Shown in pieces: positions 1 to 10,904 of a stretch of 64,000 bases of DNA. The position numbers and the translations under genes were made by a program. Source of the stretch: Peromyscus leucopus (taxonomy: Eukaryota > Chordata > Mammalia > Rodentia > Cricetidae). The stretch covers positions 120,144,413 through 120,208,412 of the forward strand of contig NC_051083.1 in the NCBI RefSeq assembly GCF_004664715.2, written 5' to 3'. Numbering within the stretch: position 1 is the first letter of the stretch; each line of letters starts with the position of its first letter. The notes beneath the pieces were generated by a model. It saw only the letters and a program-made list of their open reading frames with translations. It was not told where the DNA came from and did not search any database.

Positions 1-112
1 TGGCCTCCATGGGCACCAGGCATGTATGTGATGCACATACATACATGTGTGAGAGAGATAGAGATAGATAGATAGAGTGAGACTCATACACATAAAATTA
101 AATAAATATGTC
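1..112 (+). repeat. B3-like SINE, 3' end only
   Basis: The window opens inside a B2-superfamily SINE. The 3' body of B3 (GGCCTCCATGGGCACCAGGC, then the ATACATACATG segment) and the CATAAAATTAAATAAAT tail are visible. A small GAGA/GATA tract interrupts it at about 51-76. The tRNA-derived head lies outside the window. Confidence 0.75.
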
Positions 113-234
113 ATAAATACTGTAAAATTTCTTAAAGTTGGATGTTTATTCTTTCGTGGTACTGGTGATAGAACATAGGACTTTGTGCACGCTACTGAAC
201 TACACACCAAACTCTGTTGGTGACAGATTTTAAA

Positions 235-880
235 AATTATTTGTGTGAGTGTATGTACACTTGTGTGTGTAGGTGAGCACATTTGGATATGTGTGCCCCT
301 ACACACACATGAAGTGTTGTAGCTGGAGAGTTTTTCTCTGGGTCCCGCCAAGCCCCGGCAGTTCAAACTGCCCATTTATAAAATAAACATACAGACACTT
401 ATGTTATTTAAACTGTTTGGCCTAATGGCTCAGGCCTTTAGCTATCTAGTTCTTACATCTTAAATTAATCCATTTCTATAAATCTATACCTTGCCACGTA
501 GCTTGTGGCTTACCGGCATCTTCACATGCTGCTTATCATGGAGGTGGCTGGCAGTGTCTCCCTCACTCAGTCTTCCACTCCCAGAATTCTCCTCTCTCCT
601 TGTCCTGCCTATACTTCCTGCCTGGCCACTGGCCAATCAGTGTTTTATTTATACAGAACGATATCCACAGCAAAGTGTCCTCCTGAGTCAGAACCTGAGG
701 CTTATATTTTCGAGGGAGCCTCTAAGTTCCAGTGACTTTTCTGTCCTCAGTGTGTTCAGATAGTCACATGTGTGCATTGGCCGCTGGGCTTGATATGCGG
801 ATGCTAGGATCTAAATTTTGGTATTCATGATTGTTGTAGCAAGCTAAGTCATCTCTCTAGTACCTATCATTGAGTTTTAA
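235..880 (-). repeat. tRNA-derived rodent SINE (B2/B4-like), split by a solo LTR
   Basis: A GT-rich arm at 235-311 and a degraded reversed SINE head at about 815-870 (GGATGCTAGGATCTAAATTT, then a relic of the 'gagccatctctc' motif) flank the LTR at 318-672. I infer one diverged minus-strand SINE interrupted by the LTR. The family is uncertain. Confidence 0.4.
318..672 (-). mobile_element. Solo ERV LTR (mys-like, copy 1)
   Basis: A 355-bp element with TG...CA ends is flanked by the direct repeat AAGTGT at 312-317 and 673-678. A 6-bp duplication is typical of class II (ERVK-like) integration. It aligns end to end in reverse complement with the LTRs at 10905-11291 and 61068-61421. No internal retroviral sequence lies beside it, so it is a solo LTR. 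The link to cricetid mys/mysTR elements is inference. Confidence 0.8.
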
Positions 881-962
881 AGGTTTTCTGTTGACTTTAG
901 TGAAAGCCCTTTGTCAGGTATATGTTTTTCAAAGTCTAGTCTATGACTTTTCTTTATTCTTT

Positions 963-966
963 CTGT

Positions 967-1005
<39 letters not shown>

Positions 1006-1027
1006 GTTAGTTAGTTAGTTAGTTAGT
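963..1027. repeat. (TTTA)n then (AGTT)n microsatellite
   Basis: An uninterrupted TTTA array passes into AGTT repeats. It adjoins the 5' side of a reversed B1 and is probably that SINE's expanded A-rich tail. Confidence 0.95.
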
Positions 1028-1130
1028 TTGTAGATAGAGTCTTGTTTTGTAGCTTAGGCTGGGCTTGAACTTGTGGCAATCCTTCTGCCTCTACCTTTTG
1101 AGTGCTGGAATTTTATAAGCATGCACTTCT
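1028..1130 (-). repeat. B1 SINE, old
   Basis: Reads as a reversed B1: GATAGAGTCTTGTTTTGTAG, CTTAGGCTGGGCTTGAAC, then GAGTGCTGGAATTTTATAAG. It differs from the consensus at many positions, so it is an old copy. Confidence 0.75.
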
Positions 1131-1227
1131 ATACTTGGTGCATGCTCTCCTTCCCCATCTCATTCTATATTTTCTTAGTAGTTTATTGTGTAGAAGTAAG
1201 TTTATAATTTTTATGAAGTCCTATTTG

Positions 1228-1823
1228 TCAACTCTTTTTAAAAATATATTTTATTTTATGTGTATGACTGTTGGCTTGCATATACATATGTTCATTGTCT
1301 TAATTACTTTTCCATTGCTGTGATAAGACACTATGACTAAGGCAACTTATAGAACCAAGAGTTTCCTGGGAACGCTTATGGTTTCAGGGGAGTAGAGTCC
1401 ATGATCATCATTTCAGGGAGCATGGCATCAGGCAGGCAGGCATGGCACTGGAGCAGTAGTGAGAGCTCACACCATGAGACATGTATGCTAGGGGGAGAGA
1501 ATATCATGGGCTTTTGAAACCTCAAAGCCTTTCCCTAGTGACACACCTCCTCCAAAAAGGCCACACGTCTTAATCCTTCCTAAACAGCTCTACCAACTGG
1601 GGACCAAGTATTAAATATATGAATCTATGAGGGCCGTTCTTATTCAAACCATGACAGGCATTATACATGCCTGGTACCTGCAGAGTTCAGAAAAATGTGT
1701 CAGATTCCCTGGAACTAAAGTTATAGATAGTTATGAGCCACAATCTTGGTGCTAGGAACTGAACCAGGTTTTCTATAAGAACAGCAATTAATCTTAGCCA
1801 CTGAGCCATTTCATTAGCCTCTA
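1228..1823 (-). repeat. B3-like SINE split by a MaLR LTR
   Basis: The tail half is at 1228-1295 (TTTTATTTTATGTGTATGAC) and the body and head are at 1657-1823 (ATGCCTGGTACCTGCAGAG, then CACTGAGCCATTTCATTAGC). The two halves rejoin into one minus-strand B3 when the LTR at 1296-1656 is removed. Confidence 0.75.
1296..1656 (-). mobile_element. MaLR-type solo LTR (MT/ORR1 group)
   Basis: A 361-bp TG...CA element in reverse orientation. It starts TGTCTTAATTACTTTTCC and ends near CAAACCATGACA. The reverse complement has the usual rodent MaLR LTR tail (a 'tcacagcaat..aaaagtaa' end). It sits inside a B3 SINE. The flanking 5 bp (TTCAT and GGCAT) match only partly. The family level is solid; the subfamily is not determined. 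Confidence 0.7.
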
Positions 1824-1825
1824 TC

Positions 1826-2530
1826 AACTCTTTTCTTCTACTAATAATACTTTAGGCTGTTCGAGGGGAGGGGTTGTTGCAGAGTTTTCAGATATGTGAA
1901 TTGTATATAAAAACAAATTGCAAATATTTCTCATTTTCTATTCTATGCTTTTTGAGATTTTAATGTTTCATATTTAGGCATATGATCTATTTAGGACTAA
2001 CATTTTGTAAAGTGTGAGGTTTAGATGTGAAAATATTTTTCTGTTATTGTTGAAGATAATGTTATATTTTTAGTTCAGGATAGTTTATGTGTTTTAATTT
2101 TAAAAAGTTTTCACTTTGTATATTAATTGTATACATCATACTAAATTACAATCCATGCTTTCCATGTAGGTATACATTGAGGACATTCCCCCGTTGATCC
2201 CAGGTGTTCCCTTAGACAGTTTTGGTGAAGCTATTTCTCTGTATATGAATGTGTATGGCATAATTAGTTGTTCAAGTTCAACTTGCTGAAAATATCTTTT
2301 CCCTAATAAGTTTGCTTTGCCCAACATCAATTGGCCATATGTGTGTGAGTTTATTTCTGAATTCTGATTTTTGTTCCAACAATCTGCATTTATTTCTGTT
2401 CCTTTCTTCTGTGGTAATCATTCTTAACTCTCTGTATACTTCCTGTGATATTCTATGAACACAAACTGTGTACTAATGTGTCCTTGAATTTCCTTTTGCA
2501 TTTATCAAAATGCTCATATAGTTTGCACAC
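1826..2530. other. AT-rich stretch, nothing recognised
   Basis: No repeat family, ORF or RNA gene could be assigned. The right part (about 2360-2530) may belong to the L1M fragment that follows. Confidence 0.5.
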
Positions 2531-2539
2531 AAAACTTGT

Positions 2540-3228
2540 TCTTTTCTATTATTCTATTATCATGAGATGGGACCATGTCAATTTATTCCAATTAGAAACA
2601 TTTTGTGTATACTAATGTTTGCATAATATTCTAGTATATATTTGTATCATAATTTTTATTGGTTTCCTATTCTGAATACTCAGGTTTCTCCCAACACCTG
2701 TTATTACAAAATAATTCTTCAGTGCATGACCATAGGCATATTTAAGTTGCTATATGACAGTAACTACAAGATATATTCATTTTATAGTTTTTCATATTTT
2801 GTTAGGCTGCAACCCTAGAGATTTATTCTTTCATCAACAATGAGTTAGAGTATCCATTTACCTCCACAAGCATATTTTTTCTTTGTCAATCTGATAGGTG
2901 AATATTTCAATATTTTCATTGTAGTTTAAAGATGTGTTTCTCTTTTATGAGTAAGGCTGAATATTTTACTTAAGAGCTATTTCTCTTGATTGACCAGGTG
3001 GTTCAGTGGTAGACTGCTTGACTAGCATGTGTAATGCTTTGGACTTTATCTCCATCACCATAAAAATAAATAAATAAATGAATAAATAAAAAATATTATT
3101 TTTTGTTTTTTCCTATTCATCTATAGAGTTATTTTTATTATGTATTTTTATTATGAGACACACACATCTGATTTTCCTTTACTTGCCACCAAAAATATAG
3201 GTGACTGATATAACATTTCATAGGCAAG
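2540..3228 (-). mobile_element. Ancient L1M fragment with ID insertion
   Basis: On the + strand it reads as antisense of an L1 ORF2 3' region: CTTTGTCAATCTGATAGGTG followed by a 'cattgtagttt...' relic, and after the ID element TTTTCCTATTCATCTATAGA. These match the order of L1M antisense ORF2. It is strongly decayed. Confidence 0.55.
2993..3092 (+). repeat. ID SINE
   Basis: A tRNA-Ala/BC1-derived ID unit: GTGGTTCAGTGGTAGACTGC, CTTGACTAGCATGTGTAATG, then an A-rich (AAATA)n tail at 3061-3092. It interrupts the surrounding L1M. Confidence 0.75.
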
Positions 3229-3626
3229 TGTTGTAGTTTAGATGTGAACCATTCCATAAAAACTCATGCATTGAAGGCTTGGTCCTCTATGAATCAATGC
3301 TCAAAGTTGGAGATTTCAGGAAGTGATTGGGTCATGAGGGCTCTGACATCACCAAAGGGTTAGTATGTTGATTAGCTAATACTTTGGTTGGTTACTGAGA
3401 GATGGTAGAAACTCGGATGAGATCTAGTTGAAGGGAGTGGGTCATCCAAGCTGCTATGTGGGTAGGTAATGATCCTTAACTGGTACTACAGAGAAGGAGA
3501 GAAGGGTGTTTGGGCAAGGATCCTCACATGTTAGGTGTAATGTGTGGAGAGTATTTTGTTCATCTTAGCCCATTTCTCCAGTGATTTATCTCCTTGTTGT
3601 TGTGGTATGGTAATACACTAACTTAG
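3229..3626 (+). mobile_element. MaLR-type LTR
   Basis: Begins TGTTGTAGTTTAGATGTGAA with 'aaaactcatgcattgaaggcttggtcc', the usual opening of rodent MT-group/MLT-like LTRs. It ends near TAATACACTAACTTAG. Subfamily uncertain and the ends are approximate. Confidence 0.55.
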
Positions 3627-4481
3627 CTGTAGACAGTTTGGGAGACTAACAGTTGAGAACTTAGAGTGGAGCTGGAGGCAGCTTTATTGTTTCAATAGAT
3701 TTGCAAGATCCTCTTTTCTTAGCTTTGCTCCCCAACATGTTGATGTCTATTAACTTCTGAATTTCTCTGTTTGATGTTTCCAGTAACAAAACTCCAAGTT
3801 TCTTACCAAGATGCTTGGAGATGAGGGCAGGAGCTTGAAGAGAGTATTCAGTCCTTATATTAGACACTCAACCAGTGCTCATTCTCTGTTCTGCACATCA
3901 CACCTCATTACACTTGACTTTCATAAGTTCTACAGGGCAATGCACCAAGTTCATATTCAGCATCTTGCTCTGCAGTTATTTAAAATTGAAGCTGCTTCCT
4001 CTCTGCTCTCCTCCTAGGAGTGGTGAAACTATCTCACCCATTGATGTCCTCTCTGTTAATTTTTTTAAGTCTTCTTTGTTTTATCATGTTTTCATTCTCT
4101 AAAAAAAAACATTTTGGAATATCTTACAAGGGAAAGGAGATAGCTATATGCTGTCAACAAGTGTCTTCACACAGGGAAATATCTTTTTTTCCACACTTCA
4201 GGTGACCTTCTGCCAATTATGACTTAATTTTTACACACTGAGAACCAGTAGTCATTTACATTGGGCAACTGTTGTGAAACATAATAAACATAAGTTCAAT
4301 TTGCAGGTAAAATATGTACAATCCTATGGACTATTGAAAAATTACTTAAGTTCTGTGAACCTCATTTTGTGTTTGAAATGTAGGCGATGCACAGTAGACT
4401 ATTAGTTGCAATCAATTAATAGCTATGGGACTAGTTCTCTATTGTGTGTATGTGTATGTTTTAGTGTGACAATCATTACAT
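3627..4481. other. No recognisable element
   Basis: Read on both strands. The 68-75 aa ORFs here have no domain or homology I can name. A T-rich segment at 4060-4110 precedes a run of eight or so A. Confidence 0.5.
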
Positions 4482-4508
4482 TGTGTGTGTGTGTGTGTGT
4501 GTGTGTGT
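4482..4508 (+). repeat. (GT)n microsatellite
   Basis: An uninterrupted GT run, with an imperfect GT-rich segment at 4443-4469 just upstream. Confidence 0.95.
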
Positions 4509-4884
4509 ACCAAATCATCATGTTAATGAATAGATATACTTTTTATTTGTCACTTATGCTTCAGTTAAACTGGAGAACAATGAACAAAGTGAGAATGATC
4601 ATTATAGCATGTCAATGAGATGCTATAAGTACTAAAAGAGCTAATATGTGTAAATCTCTTACTACAAATGTTCATCCATGCTCAATAAATTCTAAATACT
4701 ATTATTGATTTTTTTGCAAAATTTTTACTGCTGGGAGGAATAATCAGTTTGGCAAATATAGAGTGTACTTCAATCACATAGGCCATGACTAGTCAAGGCC
4801 ACTTAGTTCCTTAAGATGCATCTCTTATTTGTATCCCCAAGAACTACCCAGGAGGAGGTATGGAGGTACCTAATTAATCTTACC

Positions 4885-5060
4885 CTAAAATGACACTAAA
4901 GTAATTATTCATTTAGTCTTTCATTATTTAATTACATAAATTATTTCACATTTTCCATGTCTATATTGTGTGTTAGGCACTGTGCTAGATTCTTGGAGAT
5001 ATTTAAGATGAATGTCAGCAAAACAAGTAGCCAGGATTCTTGTCCTCAGTGACAAAGTAA
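4885..5060 (-). mobile_element. L2 LINE 3' end
   Basis: Reads as reversed L2 3' end: TGTGTGTTAGGCACTGTGCT, 'gattcttggagatatttaagatgaatgtcagcaaaacaag', and 'ttgtcctcagtgac'. This is an ancient mammalian-wide element. Confidence 0.6.
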
Positions 5061-6203
5061 CCCTATGGATAGACAAGGAAGGGAAAGTTTGAAACAATGT
5101 GATTGTGCCTTTATACCATGCTACTATGAGGGACTAACTAAAAACTAAAGTCTGTTTCTGTCACTAAAAGAACAAACATATATATTTTGTTCATTCCTAT
5201 TGCCCAAGCGCTAAGCATTGTGTATGTCATGTATATGCTCAATAAAATTATAGTTGAAGCTGACAGGAAGATGAGGTGACAGGAAGCACTGGGAGAGTTG
5301 AAGGGAAGTAGTGGTATATGAGTATGACCAAGAAGCTTTGTATAAACGTATGGAACTTTCAAAGAATAAAACATATTTTCAAATAATAAAAATCTTATTG
5401 AATAAATGGCATACAATGAAAATATTTCTTTGATGAGGCTACACAGAAAAGATTTCATATGAATTTCTCCTTTCGTTTTTATAGAAGACAACATATGTGC
5501 AATGAATGTGTGTTCAGTGAGTGAGTTGTTGAATTAATATTTGGCAAAAACTGAGCTAAAGGTAACAGGAAATACTTCTGCAAAACTTTCTTCAGTGAGA
5601 GCTGTGTGTCACGCTTGGTTCTGGGCATGTAGGGCACACAGCCCTTTACCCTTGATGATCTCCAAGTCCGGTCTGTTGTGAAAAGAGACAAGTGAACAGC
5701 AGGTTACAGTGCAGTATAAGGGCCATAAATAAAGCTCAAATCAGATGAGGAGTCTAAGCTTGAGGATTTGGGGGAAGGCTGGAGCCATTAAACATTATTC
5801 TAAAAACATGTTTCATTTTCCACAATAAGATTCAGTAAGGAAACAATTACTTAAAGAATCTACTATTTTTTCAGAGAAAGTGTGAAAATTTCATTATTGT
5901 TAATGGAAATAGAACAGTGATGAAAATGGGATGAAGAGAAATATCCAAATAAGCTATCATTTTCTATGAAATAGAGTCATTTAGTGGTTAAGTGATATTT
6001 GTTAGGAAGTTATCTTGGCACTCACTTTTTGAGAAAGATGATCAAATGTACACCAAAAATACCAGTTAATGCCATCATTACTTAGGATAACTTTGCAACA
6101 ACAGGAAAATAAAGCAGCATTTAAAGAATTGAGTGATTTTCATTTTAACTATCATGTCATTTCTTTTTTTTAAAGCAAACAAATCAGTTTATCAATTTAG
6201 TAT
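5061..6203. other. Mostly unassigned sequence
   Basis: About 5500-5680 may hold a faint reversed L2 piece ('gttctgggcatgtagggcacac'). A 118-aa minus ORF at 5138-5494 has no recognisable domain. Nothing else was identified. Confidence 0.45.
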
Positions 6204-6217
6204 AAGAAACCGTGGCT

Positions 6218-6386
6218 GGGACTGGAGAGATGGCTCAGTGGTTAAGAGCATTGACTTCTCTTCCAGAGGACCCAGGTTCAATTCCAACAACCACATGGCA
6301 GTTCACAACTGTTTGTAACTCCAGTTTCTGAGGTTCCATCATCCATGGCAAAACACCAATGCACATTAAAAAATTAGTTTAAAAAA
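6218..6386 (+). repeat. B2/B3-type SINE with target duplications
   Basis: The head GGGACTGGAGAGATGGCTCA carries A-box-like sequence, followed by GGTTCAATTCCAACAACCAC (B-box region) and an A-rich tail. It is flanked by AAGAAACCGTGGC at 6204-6216 and AAGAAACTGTGGC at 6387-6399, a 13-bp duplication with one change. This is direct evidence of an L1-type retroposition event. Confidence 0.85.
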
Positions 6387-6399
6387 AAGAAACTGTGGC

Positions 6400-7149
6400 C
6401 AAGATGACAAAAAGGCATACTTAAATAAGAAAGAGAAATAACCATAGCTTAGAAGTCACACCTCCATCATAACAACAGGTAGAAAACTGAACAAATTCAA
6501 AAATCAATAAATCTAGATGCAGCAGAGAAGTAAGGTCATAGGAAAACCTGCCTGCCCAGAAGTTAAAAAGATGGGCTAATCACAACTTACTCACAAGGAG
6601 GAGCATCCCTGGGAACTGCTGCCCGGATACGGAACCTGTAACTGACAAATTGCAGGAGATTTGGTGTACAGATGACTCTGAGAGTTGGAAACCCCAAGAA
6701 AATGCCATCTCAGGGGGACCCATATTTTGTATGTTGTCCTTCTAGGGACTCTACCAGATCCTTACTGAATACTGGCAAAGTTCCCAACAGGGAAGAGGGA
6801 AAGGGAACTTCTTTGAACCATGTCAGAACTTTCTGCCTTTTATGGGGCCTGCCCTCAGGAGAAACTATATTACCAGAACCCCACTTTCTGGGTCTGTATC
6901 AGAATCTAGCCTGCCTGGAGGAAAGGAAATGTCCCACTCCAGCTCCCTTCTGACTTCATGTAGAGGAAGAGGCATATTCAACTTGAATCCCTTTGAGCAG
7001 CCATCATGTTTCACTAAGTGAGGACTGACTTATAAAGGCCATAGTTCAGAATCACAGATTCACCATAAAAAACCAATGCTTTATCAATGAAATAGAAATA
7101 CCTTTATCCCCCTCTAAAGTTTTCTACTCTATTACTAAAGGCTTAGTTA
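6400..7149. other. Unassigned; possible old L1M 5' sequence
   Basis: The A-rich, purine-biased text resembles L1M 5' UTR/linker sequence, and a clearer L1M piece follows at 8984. There is no firm match. The ORF at 6672-6953 (93 aa) is not recognised. Confidence 0.35.
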
Positions 7150-7530
7150 TCACAGTTCCTTTGTGTGTGTGAAGGGGGTAGGGGATACATGTTCATGTGT
7201 GAACAGGTGCATATGCATGCACATGCATGTGAAGAACAGGGGACAACCTTATTTGTACTATAGTACCTTTGTGTGTTGAGGAGGGGATACATTGTTCCTC
7301 TGGTACTATCTGTCTTTAAAAATGTTGGTCTTTCACTGCCTGAAACTTTTGCCTATTAGGGTAAGTGGGCTGGCCAGTGAGCACTGGGATTCTGCTGATG
7401 TCCATCTCCCCAGCACTAGGGTTACAAGTGCAAGCCACTGGGCCCAGCTTTTTGTGTGAGTCCTGGGGAGGAACCACAGGTCCTCTTGCTTATAAAGCAA
7501 GAACTGACTGAACTATCTCCCAGACCTGTG
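7150..7530 (-). repeat. B4/RSINE-type SINE
   Basis: Reversed B1-like part (CCCAGCACTAGGGTTACAAG, then 'tgcaagccactgggcccagc') followed by a reversed tRNA-like head ('gaggaaccacaggtcctcttgc...actatctcccag'). A GT-rich arm lies on the left. This B1-plus-ID-like order is diagnostic of B4-class SINEs. Confidence 0.65.
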
Positions 7531-7687
7531 GTTTGTTTATCTGGTGTATCATGTTCTCCTCTTAACAATATGTTATAAGGTATACTATACTCAGAGGGGG
7601 GAATAGTTTAAACAAATTAAATCAGAATCTTGGATTAAGCAGGAAGGTAGTAATTACAAGAATACAAACTTTTAAAAAAGCTATTAA

Positions 7688-7930
7688 GGGCTGGGGATAT
7701 AGCTCAGTTGGTTGAATACTTGCCTAGGATGCACTGAACTCTATGTTTGATCCCCAGCACCAACTATAGCCAGGTATGGTGGGACAGTCTTTAATGTCAC
7801 TACTGGGTAGGTAGAGGCAAGAGGTTCAAGGTCATCTTTAGCAGGGCAAGGAGTTTGAGGCCAGCCTGGGCTAAATAGCATCACGTTTTAAGACAGTAAA
7901 ATAAATAAATAAATACATAAATAAATAAGT
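7688..7930 (+). repeat. B4-type SINE with (AAAT)n tail
   Basis: ID-like head GGGCTGGGGATATAGCTCAG, then B1-like 'agccaggtatggtgggacag' and 'gaggccagcctgggctaaat', ending in an AAATA array at 7900-7930. Confidence 0.75.
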
Positions 7931-8076
7931 ATAAGGGCAAAAATAGAACAATTAAATTAAATGATGTGAAAAATAGATGGATATGCAATTATAGGGGTGG
8001 AAATTCTAATAAAGAATAAAAAAGAAGTGGAAGTCAGAAACACTGAAACAGAAATAGTACTTTTGATAGGCTCATC

Positions 8077-8977
8077 TGTGGGAGTCTGCTGGAGTCCAGC
8101 TCTGACCTGCTCCCATCTATTGAAGGTTCTTGGGTGGAAGAGAGAGGAATGAGAAAATACTAGGTAGAAAGACAGAAAAAGATGATAAGAAAGACAGAGA
8201 CACAGGATAGCTTCAGGAGGGCCCTGGGTCAATACCCAGCCACTGTAGCAGGAATCTTAAAAGTTCTTATTAATAAAATCAAACTTGAGGCCAGTTATTG
8301 GGATGAATGCTAGAAGATCAGAGAAGCAGAACAAGCCACAGCTACCTCACCTTGCCAGTTCCTCAGCTGATCCTGTTTCCTCAGACTGGAAGCCTCTGAG
8401 TCATCATCCAGAATGAATCTCAGCTGAACTGCTGCTCAAAAGCCTGAAAGCTTAACCAGCCAAATGCTTCTAGTTCCAGGTCCTCACGCCTTATATATCT
8501 TTTTGCTTTCTGCCATCACTCCCTGGGATTAAAGGCTCACTTTCTGGATTAAAGGCATGAGTCACCATGCCTGGCTATTTCCAGTGTGGCCTTGAACTCA
8601 CAGAGATCCATGCCTCCAGAAGGCTAGGATTAAAGGTGTGAGTGCCACCATTTTATAGCCTTTGTATCTAGTGGCTGTTCTGTTCTCTGACCCCAGATAA
8701 GTTTATTAGCATGCACAATATTTTGGGGGAACACAATACCACCACACAGCCACCCAGAGCTTTATTCAAAAGAGCTTTTTATAATATGCCAAGGGCACAA
8801 AAGACCTGCCCTTTGCAAGATCAAAGCACACCATACAGTGAAGTGTAGACCTTTCCAAACATCTAGTAAACTCGCCAATGGCCAAATCATCCCATTATGC
8901 AGCCCTGCTGGGTAAAGCAAGCCCAAATTTTCTGACCCAGAGTAAGGTCTCACTGGATAACCTCTGTGGGCCTCCAC
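8077..8977 (-). mobile_element. ERVK-like solo LTR, interrupted
   Basis: Removing the 503-bp insertion at 8244-8746 and one TSD copy leaves an LTR of about 390 bp with TG...CA ends. On the minus strand it has a TATA-like TATTATAAAAAG (8777-8788) followed closely by a polyadenylation signal GAATAAAGC (8759-8767). Flanks CTCATC (8071-8076) and GTCATC (8978-8983) form a 6-bp duplication with one mismatch. It lies within old L1M-like sequence. Confidence 0.6.
8244..8746 (-). mobile_element. LTR-like element carrying B1 modules (copy 1)
   Basis: A 503-bp element with TG...CA ends and an exact 7-bp flanking repeat CAGCCAC (8237-8243, 8747-8753). It contains reversed B1 pieces (GGCATGAGTCACCATGCCTG; CTTGAACTCACAGAGATCCA) and, on the minus strand, a TATATAAGG box (8491-8502). 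A second full copy is at 62233-62696. LTR ends and a 6-7 bp TSD suggest an ERV LTR whose U3 has taken in B1 sequence. A non-autonomous element of another kind is the alternative. No family name is assigned. Confidence 0.7.
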
Positions 8978-8983
8978 AGTCAT

Positions 8984-9982
8984 CAGGAGATGAGACATAA
9001 CTGAAAAAAGAATGTAACTTTGGGTGTGCCACAATAGAAATTTCCAAACATGAAAGGCAAAGAGAAAATAAAGACTAGAAAAAAGGACAGAATACCTCAA
9101 ATCTGTGAGACACAAACAACAACTAGCATATGCATAATGGAATAACAGAGGGCGAAAAACGGAAAAAAGAACAGAAACAACATTTGAAGCAATAATGACC
9201 CAGATAAAAAAATATCTTCACCTAGGCATACCATATTCAATCTGCAGAAAATCAAAGACAAAGAAGAAAAGAATTATAGGAAACCATCTCATTTATAGAG
9301 GAGAAAAAAATAGGATCTGTGCACTGAATTTTCCTCAGAAACTGTTCATATAAGAATAGAATGTAGTGAAATATTGTAAATATTGTGAGGAAAAAAAATC
9401 AGACCTAGAGTTCTATGCCTTACAAAATTAGCCTTCAAAAGTGAAAGAGAAATACAGACATTTTCAGGCAAAAATTGAAGTAATGTGTTGTCAGTTAACC
9501 TGCCTTGAAAGAAATGTTAGAATGAATTCCTCATAGACAAGGAAATTGACAGAAGTCAGGCATTAAAAGAAGGAAGAGTATCAGAAAGGAGTAACTAAGA
9601 ATGAAATTAAATCTTATTATTCCTATTCTTAATTGCTCTAATATACAACCATTTCTTCATAGCAACAGAGGCTGAGAGAGTAGCTTGATTGCAGGCCTAC
9701 GTGCACAACGTCATGGATCAGAGCCCCAGAAATTCAAAAGTAAATGCGTGCTATGTGTGTATATGTGTACATGGAGTGAATGAGAACAATGGCACAAGGA
9801 ACGCAGGGGATTAGGAGTATTCTGTAATTATGTGGCACTTGCATGACCAGTGGAAGAGTATAATATATATAGTTATAGTTATAATATATGTGATACACAA
9901 TAATATGTATTATAATTATATATAATACATATAATTAAAAGTCTACTTGGGTATATTGTAAATATTTATCACAAAATCTAGG
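8984..9982 (+). mobile_element. Ancient L1M 5'/linker fragment
   Basis: The text follows L1M 5' sequence in order: 'cacctaggcataccatattcaatctgcagaaaatcaaagac', 'gagttctatgccttacaaaattagccttcaaaagtgaaag', 'acagacattttcaggcaaaaattgaag', and later 'aacaatggcacaagga'. A degraded SINE-like patch interrupts it at about 9665-9760, and an AT-rich tract is at 9859-9945. Confidence 0.6.
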
Positions 9983-10362
9983 TGTATTAGCTATATTTCT
10001 TGTTTCTAGGAAAAATCCCTGACAAAAGTAACTTAAGAAAATAAATAGGTGTTTGGTTTTTGGTTCACAGTTAGAGGGTGTAATCCATCATGGCCAAGAA
10101 CTTATGGCTGCAGGCACATGAGACAAGTGATCCTATTGCTTTTATTATCAGGAAGCAGAGGAGCTGGATGTTTGTACTTAGGTTGCTTTGTCTTTTATTA
10201 AATTCAGGACTCAAGCCCACAGAGTGGTAGCATCCGCATTTAGAATAGGTCTTCTCACCTCAATTAACCCAATATAGATAACCTTTTCCATACTTGCTCA
10301 GGAATTTGTTTCCGTGGTGATTCTAAATTCAGTCTTGTTGATCATCAAGATTAATCATCATA
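9983..10362 (-). mobile_element. MaLR-type LTR, diverged
   Basis: Starts TGTATTAGCTATATTTCTTG, passes 'cagttagagggtgtaatccatcatgg', and ends 'ttctaaattcag...agattaatcatca'. This is the arrangement of reversed MT/ORR1-group LTRs. Confidence 0.6.
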
Positions 10363-10376
10363 CTTCAAAAACCACT

Positions 10377-10433
10377 TGGGGGAGGAGGGAAGGAGGGAGG
10401 GAGCAAGGGAGAGAGGAGGGAGGAGGACAGGGG
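10377..10433. repeat. Purine-rich (GGGA)n tract
   Basis: A GGGAGGAGGGAAGGAGGGAG-type run on the + strand with several G-runs, so a G-quadruplex is possible. It lies just 5' of a SINE. Confidence 0.85.
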
Positions 10434-10435
10434 TT

Positions 10436-10578
10436 GTGAAATGGCTTGGTGGGCTATATCACCTGTTACTAAGCCTAATAACCTGAGTTCAATCCCTGGG
10501 ACCCATTTGGTGGAAGGAGAAAATCAATGGCAGCAAGTTACTCTCTGTCTTCCAACATGCACTGGGGTACATTCACAC

Positions 10579-10627
<49 letters not shown>

Positions 10628-10645
10628 GTAAATAAATGCACACAT
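10436..10645 (+). repeat. B2-superfamily SINE with long (CA)n
   Basis: The head resembles GAAATGGCTTGGTGGGCTAT with CTGAGTTCAATCCCTGGGAC (B-box region). A (CA)n array fills 10580-10624 before an AAGTAAATAAAT tail. Confidence 0.7.
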
Positions 10646-10904
10646 AAGTAAGTGTATGAAAGTATAACAGTAGTACAAGTAACTAGCAAAAAGGAAAGTT
10701 AAATGGCATTGATGAATAAAGAAAATGAGTGATTTTATTTTGCCATAAAGAAGAACAAAATTATGTTGTTTTCAGGAAAACTGATGCAACTGGAGAGAAT
10801 CATGTTAAGAAACAAATAAGTCAAGCTCAGAAAGACAAACATCATGCTTTCTCTAGTTTGTGGTGCCTACTTTTTGTACATACATAAAATCATTGATATA
10901 TATA

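Noticed and set aside
5138..5494. 118-aa minus ORF
   Set aside because: AT-rich translation with low-complexity hydrophobic content; no motif.
6218..6300. A-box/B-box-like sequences as tRNA genes
   Set aside because: They are the promoter relics of tRNA-derived SINEs; no cloverleaf with an acceptor stem can be drawn.
10441..10635. ORFs ending in HTHTHT-type repeats (also 26932-27114, 46776-47021)
   Set aside because: Translation of (CA)n or (GT)n microsatellites.
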